The notes: generated from the letters alone by a model not told the origin. A stretch of DNA of 8,394 bases from Stercoripulliclostridium_A sp963642145 (GCA_963642145.1 CAVIFU010000057.1:1-8394); one strand, 5' to 3'. Shown: positions 1 to 6,569, numbered from the stretch's first letter. Numbers and translations: made by a program.

Positions 1-24
1 GGGACCGATTGAACAAGAGTAAAT

Positions 25-50
25 CGGCTCCGTAAAGTCTTACAGAGCCG
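25..50 (-). terminator. Hairpin downstream of the Cys-rich gene, possible weak terminator
   Basis: Arms at 25-35 and 40-50 enclose a 4-base loop. Read on the minus strand, all 11 positions pair, including one U-G wobble. Read on the plus strand, the same position is a C-A mismatch, so a minus-strand RNA is the better fit. It lies 23 bases past the stop codon of the cysteine-rich gene, which suits a terminator. The following bases (AUUUACUCUU) are only partly U-rich, so termination may be inefficient. A competing stem (5-10 with 22-27) shares part of the same arm. Confidence 0.45.
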
Positions 51-73
51 AAAAGTTTATTTAATATTTACAA

Positions 74-373
74 TTAAATTTCCTTAAAGTCGGTGCAATC
101 GCACTTACAGCAACTCTTGGGCGGTGTGCCGCAATTGTGGATGGTGCCACAGTTCTTGCATTTGTATTTTTTGCCGGGTCTTTGTTTGTTATCGTCTTGC
201 TTGCCGCCGTTGCCGTCGGACGGACAATCACAATTGGGGCAATCGCAATCGCCGATAGGTTTTTTTGCGTCATGCTCGCCGTATGCTTTGTTGTTGACGT
301 CCTTAGTAGCTTTGGTGCTCGCGCAGTTTTTTGCGGAATCGGAACAGTCGCTCGTATGCTTGGTTTGGTTCAT
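74..373 (-). CDS. Small cysteine-rich protein with rubredoxin-like C-terminus (hypothetical)
   Basis: This 99-residue protein is not a family I can name. It has 13 cysteines, at 10, 17, 43, 45, 48, 50, 72, 75, 81, 88, 89, 91 and 93. The middle carries a compact CDCPNCDCP cluster (43-51). The C-terminus (about 69-99) resembles the rubredoxin/rubrerythrin tail: Y-x-C-x-x-C-G near residue 70, a turn with two prolines, then paired cysteines and an acidic end (DFKEI). An extra CC/CDC crowding makes it atypical. The rest is hydrophilic, rich in Lys, Asp and Asn, with no signal peptide or membrane segment, so it is probably cytoplasmic. A metal-binding role (Fe or Zn) is inferred from the cysteines only. 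The ATG is preceded by GGAGG with 6-base spacing, which supports a real gene and this start. It lies 49 bases downstream of the lipoprotein gene on the same strand and may be cotranscribed with it. Confidence 0.75.
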   Translation of the reverse strand: MNQTKHTSDCSDSAKNCASTKATKDVNNKAYGEHDAKKPIGDCDCPNCDCPSDGNGGKQDDNKQRPGKKYKCKNCGTIHNCGTPPKSCCKCDCTDFKEI

Positions 374-422
374 ATAATACCTCCGTATTTTGATACTTGT
401 AGTTTTGCCACATCATCGGGTT

Positions 423-1796
423 TTATACGCTCCGTTTGACTTCGCCTCCGAGATATGCCCCAAAAATACCGCCTACGTCTATGCCGGACGTCTCGGAAAA
501 ACTCGCTATCAGCTCCGCGCCGCTCACGTTTGAGCCGCCGTACCTTTCTACATACGCGCGCACGCACTCGGCGTACTTCTTTGTGCCGATAAGCTCCACA
601 AGCGTGGCGTATATCGCGCAACCGCCCTTGCGTGCGACAACGTCATACGCTTGCCTCGTGTCGTAATACGTGACGCATTCGTCTATCCGTACCGTGTAAC
701 CCTCGTCGCCGTATCGTACCGCCATTGCCCTACGATAGCTTTCAAGCGCGCTTCTGTTGCCGCCGAGCAACGTGCCGTACTCCTCGGCGCCTACTACAAA
801 AGTTGCAATGTGCTCGGATATGGCGTCCGACACCCAGCCTTCGTTGTATCCGTCACAACCGACGTATCCGCCGAACCATTGCTTAGCCATGCCGTAGGCT
901 ACCTCGGTATTGGCGGAATTGCGCGGTAATACGATTATTCCGCTACCACTCTCCGTTCGCTTGCTACCGCCGAATACAACGCTCAACGCGCCGTACGGAT
1001 AATCGCCTGTAAGACTTGCGATGTCCTCTAACATTTTGAGTAGTTCGACGGCGTTCCCTTCGTACCCGAGAGCGCGCACCGTAAAAGTACCGTTGCTTGC
1101 GCTCTTCACCTCGCCTCCCTCGGTAAACGCGACGCCTATGCCTCGGGCGTTACGTATAACGTATCGTTTGGCTCCGTCCTCGCAAACTTGCTCTTTTCCG
1201 CTTGCAACAACGCTTATTCCTCTCTCTGCCCTAACGGTCAACTCGTAATCCGCCGACGGCACTTTGTACGCGTCCCCGATGTTGGAACACTCCGTTAGCT
1301 CGAAACCGCCTTTCCCCAAACACGCAAGCGTGGGATAAAAACGCAGTAGCGTGAGTACGCCGTCATCGCTCCGAACATACCGCGAATCCGCCTTGGCAAT
1401 AAGAGTCGCACCCATTCTGAGCGTGGCGCGCTCTCCGCTTTTGAGAGCTTGGGCAAGCGAAACTTTGAGCAATATTCCGTCCACGGTGTAGTCAAGTTCG
1501 CTCGCTCCGTCCGTGACGTTTCCCATCACTATTCCGCCTCCGTCGCAAACGCCGTAATCGACAAATAACGGGTATAAATAGAAAACAACTTCCGTCAGTT
1601 CGACGTCGCAAAAATTGACGAAATTTACCTCTTCCGTAAGGTAAACTTTGTCCAAAGTCTCGGGCACGACAAGCTCTATCGCGTACTCCGCCGAAACGCT
1701 CGGCGCAGTCTTTGCCTTACAGGATGAAAACGCCGAAATTACCGCCAAAACAAGCGAAAGCAACAAAATAATGACAAGTCTTCGTCTACCGCGCAT
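423..1796 (-). CDS. Lipoprotein of the M1 aminopeptidase fold with degenerate active site
   Basis: This 457-residue protein starts with a basic N-terminus, a hydrophobic stretch (about 7-22) and a lipobox-like AFSSC, so Cys26 is the probable lipidated residue and the protein is likely membrane-anchored and extracellular. The M1 (gluzincin) fold is recognised from KQWFGGYVG (305-313), the YNEGW stretch (317-321) and the C-terminal V-A-R-K-G-G segment (about 387-391), followed by a helical LVELIG...YVERYGG pattern. The HExxH motif that should precede QWFG is Y301-G302-M-A-K305. The third zinc ligand (Glu, 18 residues after the second His) is Asp324. The Tyr normally before KG is Ala388. All zinc ligands and the catalytic Glu are therefore changed, so a binding or structural role is more likely than proteolysis. 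The ATG at 1796 is chosen because GGAGG lies 7 bases upstream; the TTG six bases earlier is only 1 base from it. Confidence 0.8.
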   Translation of the reverse strand: MRGRRRLVIILLLSLVLAVISAFSSCKAKTAPSVSAEYAIELVVPETLDKVYLTEEVNFVNFCDVELTEVVFYLYPLFVDYGVCDGGGIVMGNVTDGASELDYTVDGILLKVSLAQALKSGERATLRMGATLIAKADSRYVRSDDGVLTLLRFYPTLACLGKGGFELTECSNIGDAYKVPSADYELTVRAERGISVVASGKEQVCEDGAKRYVIRNARGIGVAFTEGGEVKSASNGTFTVRALGYEGNAVELLKMLEDIASLTGDYPYGALSVVFGGSKRTESGSGIIVLPRNSANTEVAYGMAKQWFGGYVGCDGYNEGWVSDAISEHIATFVVGAEEYGTLLGGNRSALESYRRAMAVRYGDEGYTVRIDECVTYYDTRQAYDVVARKGGCAIYATLVELIGTKKYAECVRAYVERYGGSNVSGAELIASFSETSGIDVGGIFGAYLGGEVKRSV

Positions 1797-1887
1797 GCGC
1801 AAACCTCCGCATATTTAGGTATTCGGAACGCGCACCGTTTATATTAAAATTTACTTTTTATTTACTTTTTTAGTTTAAAGAAACGTA

Positions 1888-1916
1888 TTCACAAACATAT
1901 CTAAATAAGTTATAAT
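1888..1916 (+). promoter_or_regulatory. Strong plus-strand promoter (TTCACA-17-TATAAT)
   Basis: TTCACA (1888-1893) and a perfect TATAAT (1911-1916) are separated by 17 bases within an AT-rich stretch. The expected start is near 1923. No convincing protein gene follows on the plus strand. The transcript would instead contain the C-rich segment and long hairpin listed next. Confidence 0.55.
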
Positions 1917-1922
1917 ATAAAC

Positions 1923-2009
1923 ACTAAAAGTGCTCATAATTTTCCCCCTTATCATAGCAAAGGCGGCGCGATGTTTTATCGTGCCGTCTTTGCGTATACG
2001 ATATTTTTT
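1923..2009 (+). ncRNA. Candidate small RNA with C-rich loop and 16-bp hairpin
   Basis: Starting at the predicted transcription start, the RNA would have a small CACU/AGUG hairpin (1922-1932), a single-stranded stretch containing UUUUCCCCCUUAU (1939-1951), then a long stem with arms 1957-1972 and 1978-1993 and loop GUUUU. All 16 positions pair on the plus strand, with two G-U wobbles. On the minus strand those two would be C-A mismatches, so the plus strand is the folded RNA. A run of six U (2004-2009) follows about ten bases later, which is not ideal for an intrinsic terminator. C-rich unpaired motifs in Gram-positive sRNAs can pair with Shine-Dalgarno sequences; that this is such a regulator is inference. 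It could also be an isolated structured element. No known RNA family is recognised. Confidence 0.4.
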
Positions 2010-2064
2010 GCTTTTGCACTACGATTCACGACGCAAAAATCGACCTCGAAATCCACTCGAAGAC

Positions 2065-2093
2065 AAAAATAAAAGCCCGCAGTTGCGAGCTTT
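2065..2093 (-). terminator. Intrinsic terminator of the rplM-rpsI operon
   Basis: On the minus strand, just after the rpsI stop, AAAGCUCGC (2093-2085) pairs with GCGGGCUUU (2080-2072) around an AACU loop, including one U-G pair. The tail UUUAUUUUU follows directly. This is a textbook rho-independent terminator and marks the operon end. Confidence 0.9.
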
Positions 2094-2100
2094 GTTTGCA

Positions 2101-2514
2101 TTATCTCTTTGAGAATTGCGGAGCTTTACGTGCCTTGTGAAGACCGTATTTTTTACGTTCTTTCATCCTCGGATCACGAGTGAGGAATCCTGCCGCTTTG
2201 AGTGCGGGACGAGTGGTCTCGTCTGCCAAGCAAAGGGCTCTGGATATGCCGTGGCGGATTGCGCCGGCTTGTCCCGATGTGCCGCCGCCCTTGACATTGA
2301 CTGCTACGTCGTACTTATCCGTGTTGCCGGTAAGCTCGAGGGGTTGACGAACGATGAATTTAAGCGTTTCAAGTCCGAAATACTCATCGATGCTGCGCTT
2401 GTTGATAACGATGTTGCCTTCTCCGCCCGGGATAATCCTTACGCGAGCGATGGCTTTTTTACGTCTGCCGGTTCCCCAATATTGGGTTTTCTTTTTGATA
2501 ACTTTCTTAGCCAT
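2101..2514 (-). CDS. rpsI: 30S ribosomal protein S9 (uS9)
   Basis: S9 is a small-subunit protein of the 30S head whose basic C-terminal tail reaches the P-site tRNA. The 137-residue product, slightly longer than the usual 130, contains the family's YWGTGRRKKAIARVR start region (about 12-26), the GGGTSGQAGAIRHGISRAL core (76-94, with a preceding VKG), and the DPRMKERKKYGLHKARKAPQFSKR type end, finishing in the expected basic SKR tail. A purine-rich AGAGGUGA precedes the ATG at suitable spacing. It lies 10 bases downstream of rplM, the conserved bacterial pairing, and is followed immediately by an intrinsic terminator. Nothing abnormal is seen. Confidence 0.98.
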   Translation of the reverse strand: MAKKVIKKKTQYWGTGRRKKAIARVRIIPGGEGNIVINKRSIDEYFGLETLKFIVRQPLELTGNTDKYDVAVNVKGGGTSGQAGAIRHGISRALCLADETTRPALKAAGFLTRDPRMKERKKYGLHKARKAPQFSKR

Positions 2515-2524
2515 GGTTCACCTC

Positions 2525-2974
2525 TTATTTATTGTAGCTCTTGGTTACGAGTTCGAGCGCAACGGGCTTTTGGGCTTGATGTTTGTGCTCCGGTCCGGCG
2601 TAAGTAAAGAGCTTGGACGCCATTTGTCTGCCGAGAGAATTCTTGGGAAGCATACCTTTGACGGCGTGCGTTACTACGAATTCGGGCTTGGTTTCGAGGA
2701 GTTTGTCATAACGGACTTCTTTGAGACCGCCGACATAACCGGTATGATAACGGTAATACTTCTTGCCTGCTTTGTTGCCGGTAAGCACTACCTTGTCACA
2801 GTTAACTACTATTACGTAATCGCCGGTATCGACGTTGGGAGTAAACGTGGGCTTGTTCTTGCCGCGAAGTACCATAGCAACTTGCGTCGCCAATCTGCCG
2901 AGAGGCATACCTTCCGCGTCTACAACGTACCACTTCTTTTCTACGTCGCCGGGCTTTGCCATATAAGATTTCAT
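2525..2974 (-). CDS. rplM: 50S ribosomal protein L13 (uL13)
   Basis: L13 is an early-assembling large-subunit protein that binds 23S rRNA. The 149-residue product has the typical start (MKSYMAKPGDVEKKWYVVDA-like), the GRLAT motif (about 26-30), the RGKNKPTFTPNVDTGDYVIVVN core and the YRHTGYVGG region, followed by GMLPKNSLGRQ and the late L-F-x-YAGPEHKHQAQKP motif. Length matches the family (about 142-149). GGAGG lies 7 bases before the ATG. It is the first gene after its own promoter (3051-3079) and shares the transcript with rpsI. L13 is known in some bacteria to repress this operon through the mRNA leader, and a structured leader is present here (see separate entry). Confidence 0.98.
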   Translation of the reverse strand: MKSYMAKPGDVEKKWYVVDAEGMPLGRLATQVAMVLRGKNKPTFTPNVDTGDYVIVVNCDKVVLTGNKAGKKYYRYHTGYVGGLKEVRYDKLLETKPEFVVTHAVKGMLPKNSLGRQMASKLFTYAGPEHKHQAQKPVALELVTKSYNK

Positions 2975-3044
2975 GGTAAATCCTCCAGTTTTCTATTAGA
3001 ATTTCGACTCAGAGGGGCTAGTTCTTTGCCGAAATCTCACGTGC
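2975..3044 (-). promoter_or_regulatory. Structured 5' leader of rplM-rpsI, possible L13 autoregulatory site
   Basis: The predicted transcript has about 70 untranslated bases. AUUUCG (3035-3030) pairs with CGAAAU (3006-3001), extended by flanking wobble pairs, and encloses a loop with a CCCC segment. The stem lies upstream of the GGAGG. rplM-rpsI leaders bound by L13 are established in both E. coli and Bacillus. I cannot match this one to the family consensus by eye, so the assignment is inferred from position and structure. Confidence 0.4.
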
Positions 3045-3050
3045 CTAAAT

Positions 3051-3079
3051 ATAATAGTATAAATAAGACAATAAGTCAA
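3051..3079 (-). promoter_or_regulatory. Promoter of rplM-rpsI (TTGACT-17-TATTAT)
   Basis: On the minus strand TTGACT (3079-3074) and TATTAT (3056-3051) are separated by exactly 17 AT-rich bases, with a predicted start near 3044. It allows the ribosomal pair to be expressed apart from ecfA1-truA, although no terminator is seen after truA, so readthrough is possible. Confidence 0.75.
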
Positions 3080-3158
3080 ACAAAAATTGATATTTTTGCT
3101 ATTTTTTGTTATTTGTCCTTCTCGGAGCGTACGCGCCGTTCGCATCCTTATTGCGCCC

Positions 3159-3923
3159 TTAGCTAATCGCGTCTTCCGTAACGGCATCGCGTGGGTACTC
3201 GACTGTATATAAATACAGCCCTTCCGCCGGGAAAGTTTTGCCGCCGAGACGGCGATTGCCGGTAGCAAGCATGCGCTCCGTAACGTCAACGGGAAGTTTG
3301 CCTTTGCCTACGCTCACGAGCGTGCCCACTATTATGCGAACCATGTTATACAAAAAACCGTTGCCCGTTATGTAAAAATCGACTTCTTCGCCGATTTGCT
3401 CTATTCTTACGTCGTAAAGCTCTCTGACGTAATCGTTTACGGGACTGCCCGTAGATGAAAACGCTCTGAAATCGTGCTCCCCGACAAGCGGTACTGCGGC
3501 TATGCGCATTGCGGATATATCGAGAGGCGGAATTATCTTGACGGCTCTCCCGCGCTTCAACGGAGAGTCCGAACGAGATACGTACGCTCTGTATAAGTAC
3601 GTCTTCCTCTTCGCCGAGCGTTGTGCGTGAAATGTTTGCGGAACGGCATACATTTTTCTTATTTTGACGTCGGGCGGTAAAATCGCGTTGAGCGCAAACG
3701 TCATGCGAAACGGCGTAAGCTCAGACTCCGTATCGAAATGCGCAACCTGCCCAATCGCGTGCACGCCTCGATCCGTCCTGCCGGATCCGATAATGACGGT
3801 CTTTTTGCCGAGCAACACTTCCAACGCGTCCTCGATGACAGCTTGAACGGAAGGCGCGTTCTTTTGGCGTTGCCAACCGCTGTAACCGGCGCCGTCATAC
3901 TCCGCCACGATAGCGTATCTCAT
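3159..3923 (-). CDS. truA: tRNA pseudouridine(38-40) synthase
   Basis: TruA converts uridines 38-40 in the anticodon arm of tRNAs to pseudouridine. The 254-residue protein matches the family length (about 245-270). It begins with the typical M-x-Y-A-I-V-A-E-Y-D-G-x-x-Y-S-GWQRQ. The catalytic aspartate is Asp51 in GSGRTDRGVHA (46-56). The later conserved motifs HDFRAFS and GFLYNMVRIIVGTLV are present. The ATG at 3923 is chosen: its A is the last base of the ecfT stop (TGATG), and GGGGG lies about 8 bases upstream. A longer TTG start five codons earlier would place the start over that ribosome-binding site. Translational coupling to ecfT is likely. Confidence 0.97.
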   Translation of the reverse strand: MRYAIVAEYDGAGYSGWQRQKNAPSVQAVIEDALEVLLGKKTVIIGSGRTDRGVHAIGQVAHFDTESELTPFRMTFALNAILPPDVKIRKMYAVPQTFHAQRSAKRKTYLYRAYVSRSDSPLKRGRAVKIIPPLDISAMRIAAVPLVGEHDFRAFSSTGSPVNDYVRELYDVRIEQIGEEVDFYITGNGFLYNMVRIIVGTLVSVGKGKLPVDVTERMLATGNRRLGGKTFPAEGLYLYTVEYPRDAVTEDAIS

Positions 3924-4735
3924 CAATATAGCCCCCAAAAATTATTGTTGACCGCCACTACCAATACGATGAATATCGCCGTGAAAAGCGTAGCCACGGC
4001 GTCACGCCAACCGAGTTTGAAGACCTTGTAACGCGTGCGGTCGGGAGTAGCGTTATAGCACCTCGCGTCAAGCGCAAGCGCAAGCTCGTCAGCGCGTCTG
4101 AACGCCGAGACTATAAGCGGTATGAGTACGGGAATAAGCGCTTTGGCTCGCTTGAACAGTCCGCCGGTGTCGAAATCGGCTCCGCGCGCCTTTTGCGCCA
4201 TGGTTATCTTGTCCGTTTCTTCCATCAAAATGGGTATGAATCTGAGCGCGATACTCATTATGACGGCTATGTCGTGGACGGGAACTTTGATGAGTTTGAG
4301 CGGAGTGAACAGACTCTCCAAACCGTCCGTAATTGCGGTAGGCGTAGTGGTGTAGGTAAGTAGCGACGTGCCCGATACGAGCAACACCAGCCTAAGTACG
4401 AGCGCTAAGGCAAAATAACAACCTTCACGAGTGATTTGCACCTTGCGCCACGACCACAAAACCGTTTCGCCCTTATAGAAAAACACATTGATTACCGCCG
4501 TGAACAGCAAAATGAGTATTATACCTTTTATGCTGTTTAGTACCTTGATTATCGGAATACGGGATACCAAAATTGCGGTTATGACAAAAACGCCTACGAC
4601 TATGTAGCCGTACAGACTCTTTACCAAAAACGACATAACTATAAACGCTACGCTGAGCAAAAGCTTAACGCGCGGATCGAGTTTATGCGTAAACGACTCA
4701 ACGGGATAGTACTGTCCGAGGGTAAAATCTTTCAC
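3923..4735 (-). CDS. ecfT: ECF transporter transmembrane component EcfT
   Basis: EcfT is the membrane scaffold that links the two EcfA ATPases to interchangeable substrate-binding S components, importing vitamins or metals. The 270-residue protein has an N-terminal SxxHKLDPRVKLL motif (about 14-26), several hydrophobic membrane segments (about 24-58, 70-85, 105-125, 155-170, 245-262) and the two cytoplasmic coupling motifs: AQKARGAD (180-187) and ALDARCYN (221-228). In the second, the usual Ala-Arg-Gly reads Ala-Arg-Cys. The GTG at 4735 is chosen: it overlaps the ecfA2 stop (GTGA) and GGAGG sits 8-9 bases upstream. The reading frame continues 22 codons further upstream, but that extension overlaps ecfA2 and looks non-native. 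Confidence 0.95.
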   Translation of the reverse strand: MKDFTLGQYYPVESFTHKLDPRVKLLLSVAFIVMSFLVKSLYGYIVVGVFVITAILVSRIPIIKVLNSIKGIILILLFTAVINVFFYKGETVLWSWRKVQITREGCYFALALVLRLVLLVSGTSLLTYTTTPTAITDGLESLFTPLKLIKVPVHDIAVIMSIALRFIPILMEETDKITMAQKARGADFDTGGLFKRAKALIPVLIPLIVSAFRRADELALALDARCYNATPDRTRYKVFKLGWRDAVATLFTAIFIVLVVAVNNNFWGLY

Positions 4736-5580
4736 TTCTTGACCCTCCCGTAGATAGCCTCGGCAAGCTCCGTCGCATTGCGCGCGGAAGGCAAATCCCA
4801 ACCGCGCTTATTAAGCATGCTTCTTACTTTGTAGACGTGCGGAAGGTCAAGCCCGGTACCGTCGAGGATATCGGGTGAGGTAAATAACTCTTCCGGCGTG
4901 GAATCGGCAACGAGTTTACCGTGGCTTAGGACAATTACTCTGTCGCAAAACTCGGCGATCTCATCCATATTGTGCGATATCATGACGACGATGTCCACAA
5001 ATGACTCTTTAAGACTCCGCACAAGCTCCAAAATCTCCCTTTTGCCGCGCGGATCCAATCCCGCGGTAGGCTCGTCAAGCACCAAAACTTTGGGCTTGGA
5101 GGCAATTACTCCGGCTACCGCCACTCGCCTCTTTTGTCCGCCGGAAAGCTCGAAGGGCGACTTTGCCTCTATATCCGCGCCGCCCATGCCGACAAGGGAT
5201 AAAGCTTCCCTCGCCGCCGCCTCGGCTTCCTCCTTCTTGGCTCCGAAATTCTTGGGTCCGAAAGAAACGTCCTTCAATACGGTGTCGTCAAAAAGTTGGT
5301 ACTCGGGGTATTGGAAGAGCATTCCGACATCCTTGCGCAGACTTTTGAGGTCTATTTTGCGTGCGGAAAGGTCTCTGTCCCCTACATATACTTTGCCGCG
5401 TTCTATGCGTATGAGGGCGTTAAAGTGCTTGGCAAGAGTTGACTTGCCGCTACCGGTGGAACCGATTATGCCCACCGTTTCGCCGGAATTTATCGTAAAA
5501 GAAATGTCGTCGAGGGCTTGGCACTCGAACGGGGATTTGGGAGAATACGTGTATCCGAGATTTTCTACTTTAATCTGCAT
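4732..5580 (-). CDS. ecfA2: ECF transporter ATP-binding protein EcfA2
   Basis: This is the second ATPase of the energy-coupling factor module; with EcfA1 and EcfT it powers vitamin/metal uptake. The 282-residue ABC protein shows Walker A GSTGSGKST (40-48), Q-loop Gln90 in MLFQYPEYQLF, signature ELSGGQKRR (144-152), Walker B VLVLDEP (165-171) followed by TAGLDP, and H-loop His203 in MISHNMDEI. The LFQYPEYQLF and LDEPTAGLDP forms distinguish EcfA2 from EcfA1. The C-terminal part (about 228-282) is the ECF-specific dimerisation extension. The ATG at 5580 lies inside the end of ecfA1 (16-base overlap), with GGAGG 4 bases upstream, slightly close. The stop overlaps the ecfT GTG. Confidence 0.96.
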   Translation of the reverse strand: MQIKVENLGYTYSPKSPFECQALDDISFTINSGETVGIIGSTGSGKSTLAKHFNALIRIERGKVYVGDRDLSARKIDLKSLRKDVGMLFQYPEYQLFDDTVLKDVSFGPKNFGAKKEEAEAAAREALSLVGMGGADIEAKSPFELSGGQKRRVAVAGVIASKPKVLVLDEPTAGLDPRGKREILELVRSLKESFVDIVVMISHNMDEIAEFCDRVIVLSHGKLVADSTPEELFTSPDILDGTGLDLPHVYKVRSMLNKRGWDLPSARNATELAEAIYGRVKK

Positions 5581-6425
5581 ACGCCCTCCGCAAGTTGCTC
5601 GTCCGTAAGCGCAAACGGCACGTCAAGTCCGCGCGCTCTGAGATATGCCGATACCTTAGCCGCAAGCGGAGGCTCCAGTCCCGCTTCTTCCAAAACGCCC
5701 ACGTCGGCAAAGACTTCTTCGGGAGAACCCGAACGTATTATCGTGCCCTCGTCCATGACAAAAACTTGATCGGCGTCCACCGCTTCGTCCATGTAATGCG
5801 TGATGAGCACCACGGTAACGCCGTGCTCTTTGTTGAGCTTTTTGACGGTATCCAAGACTTCCTTGCGCCCTTTGGGATCAAGCATCGATGTCGATTCATC
5901 CAATATCAGCACCGCCGGAAGCATCGCAAGAGCCGTAGCTATGGCAATCCTCTGCTTTTGTCCGCCGGAAAGTTTGACGGGCGAACGATGTCTGTACTCG
6001 GACATGCCGACTTTTTCGAGAGCCCAAGTTATGCGCTTGTCTATCTCTTCACGCGGAACGCCGAGGTTCTCGGGACCGAAAGCAACGTCGTCTTCTACAA
6101 TGGAAGCCACCGTCTGATTGTCGGGGTTTTGAAATACCATGCCTACGCTCGAACGTATCTTGTATAAATCTTCATCGTTACGCGTATCGCATCCGAACAC
6201 CGTTATAACTCCGGAATCGGGGCGCATAAACGCGTCCGTAAGCTTGGCAAGAGTTGACTTGCCACTGCCGTTTGCGCCAAGCAACACGGTAAAACTACCG
6301 CCCTTGACGGCAAGATTCACATTCCTCACTCCGCGCGTAACCGTATCCCCCGACTTGTAGTCGTAGGAAACATCATCGAACGTTATGACGCTTTGCCCGC
6401 GTTTTTCCGAAAAATCGAATTCCAT
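5565..6425 (-). CDS. ecfA1: ECF transporter ATP-binding protein EcfA1
   Basis: This is the first ATPase of the ECF module. The 286-residue protein has Walker A GANGSGKST (50-58), Q-loop Gln99 in MVFQNPDNQ, signature KLSGGQKQR (151-159), Walker B VLILDES (172-178) continuing STSMLDP, and H-loop His210 in ITHYMDEA. The LDE-S-T-S-MLDP version and FQNPDNQ are typical of EcfA1. The C-terminal 60 residues are the ECF-type extension. The ATG at 6425 has no clear Shine-Dalgarno; only a weak GCGGA lies 1-2 bases upstream. rplQ, which normally precedes ecfA1 in Firmicutes, is absent, and a divergent XRE gene lies upstream instead. Confidence 0.96.
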   Translation of the reverse strand: MEFDFSEKRGQSVITFDDVSYDYKSGDTVTRGVRNVNLAVKGGSFTVLLGANGSGKSTLAKLTDAFMRPDSGVITVFGCDTRNDEDLYKIRSSVGMVFQNPDNQTVASIVEDDVAFGPENLGVPREEIDKRITWALEKVGMSEYRHRSPVKLSGGQKQRIAIATALAMLPAVLILDESTSMLDPKGRKEVLDTVKKLNKEHGVTVVLITHYMDEAVDADQVFVMDEGTIIRSGSPEEVFADVGVLEEAGLEPPLAAKVSAYLRARGLDVPFALTDEQLAEGVCRLK

Positions 6426-6434
6426 ATCCGCATT

Positions 6435-6463
6435 ATCTTAACACATTGCGCGCAATATTACAA
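6435..6463 (-). promoter_or_regulatory. Possible ecfA1-proximal promoter with embedded palindrome
   Basis: On the minus strand TTGTAA (6463-6458) and TAAGAT (6440-6435) have 17-base spacing. A perfect 12-bp palindrome, ATTGCGCGCAAT (6445-6456), fills most of the spacer and could be an operator. The predicted start lies only about 3 bases before the ecfA1 ATG, giving an almost leaderless mRNA, which fits the lack of a ribosome-binding site. The -10 is imperfect. Confidence 0.35.
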
Positions 6464-6484
6464 ACAATAAAAGATAAATAAATC

Positions 6485-6498
6485 GTTTAGCCCTAAAC
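6485..6498 (-). repeat. Inverted repeat GTTTAG-CC-CTAAAC in the ecfA1 leader
   Basis: Arms 6485-6490 and 6493-6498 are perfect inverted copies separated by 2 bases. The left arm region can also pair with TAAACG at 6508-6513. It could be an operator or a small RNA hairpin in the leader; the sequence alone does not decide. Confidence 0.35.
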
Positions 6499-6543
6499 CT
6501 TATGAATTAAACGCATGTATGGTACGATTTGCCATATAATAAC

Positions 6544-6569
6544 GAAAGGCTCGGATCGCCGAACCTTTC
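6544..6569 (-). other. Hairpin in the ecfA1 upstream leader (possible attenuator)
   Basis: Arms 6544-6554 and 6559-6569 close a 4-base loop. The minus-strand RNA pairs at all 11 positions with one U-G wobble; the plus strand would have a C-A mismatch, so the structure belongs to minus-strand RNA. It lies about 60-80 bases downstream of the predicted operator-controlled start at 6627. The tail GUUAUUAUAU is only partly U-rich, so it may attenuate rather than terminate transcription toward ecfA1. Confidence 0.45.

Noticed and set aside
1850..1871. Two tandem copies of TTTACTTTTT(A/T)
   Set aside because: Two copies of a low-complexity AT-rich unit in an intergenic stretch; no reason to think it is functional.
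1930..2112. 60-codon plus-strand frame after the strong promoter at 1888-1916
   Set aside because: It starts at GTG without a Shine-Dalgarno, runs through the 16-bp hairpin and the rpsI terminator, and encodes no recognisable protein. The RNA interpretation fits better.
2354..3166. Long plus-strand open frame of 270 codons opposite rplM and rpsI
   Set aside because: It is antisense to two certain ribosomal protein genes, has no ribosome-binding site or recognisable domain, and runs across the rplM promoter.
4733..4801. Longer EcfT start at 4801
   Set aside because: The extra 22 codons overlap ecfA2 and do not resemble EcfT. The GTG at 4735 has a GGAGG and a GTGA stop-start overlap.
4898..5608. 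Plus-strand open frame of 236 codons opposite ecfA2
   Set aside because: It mirrors the ABC ATPase motifs on the other strand and is a shadow of ecfA2.
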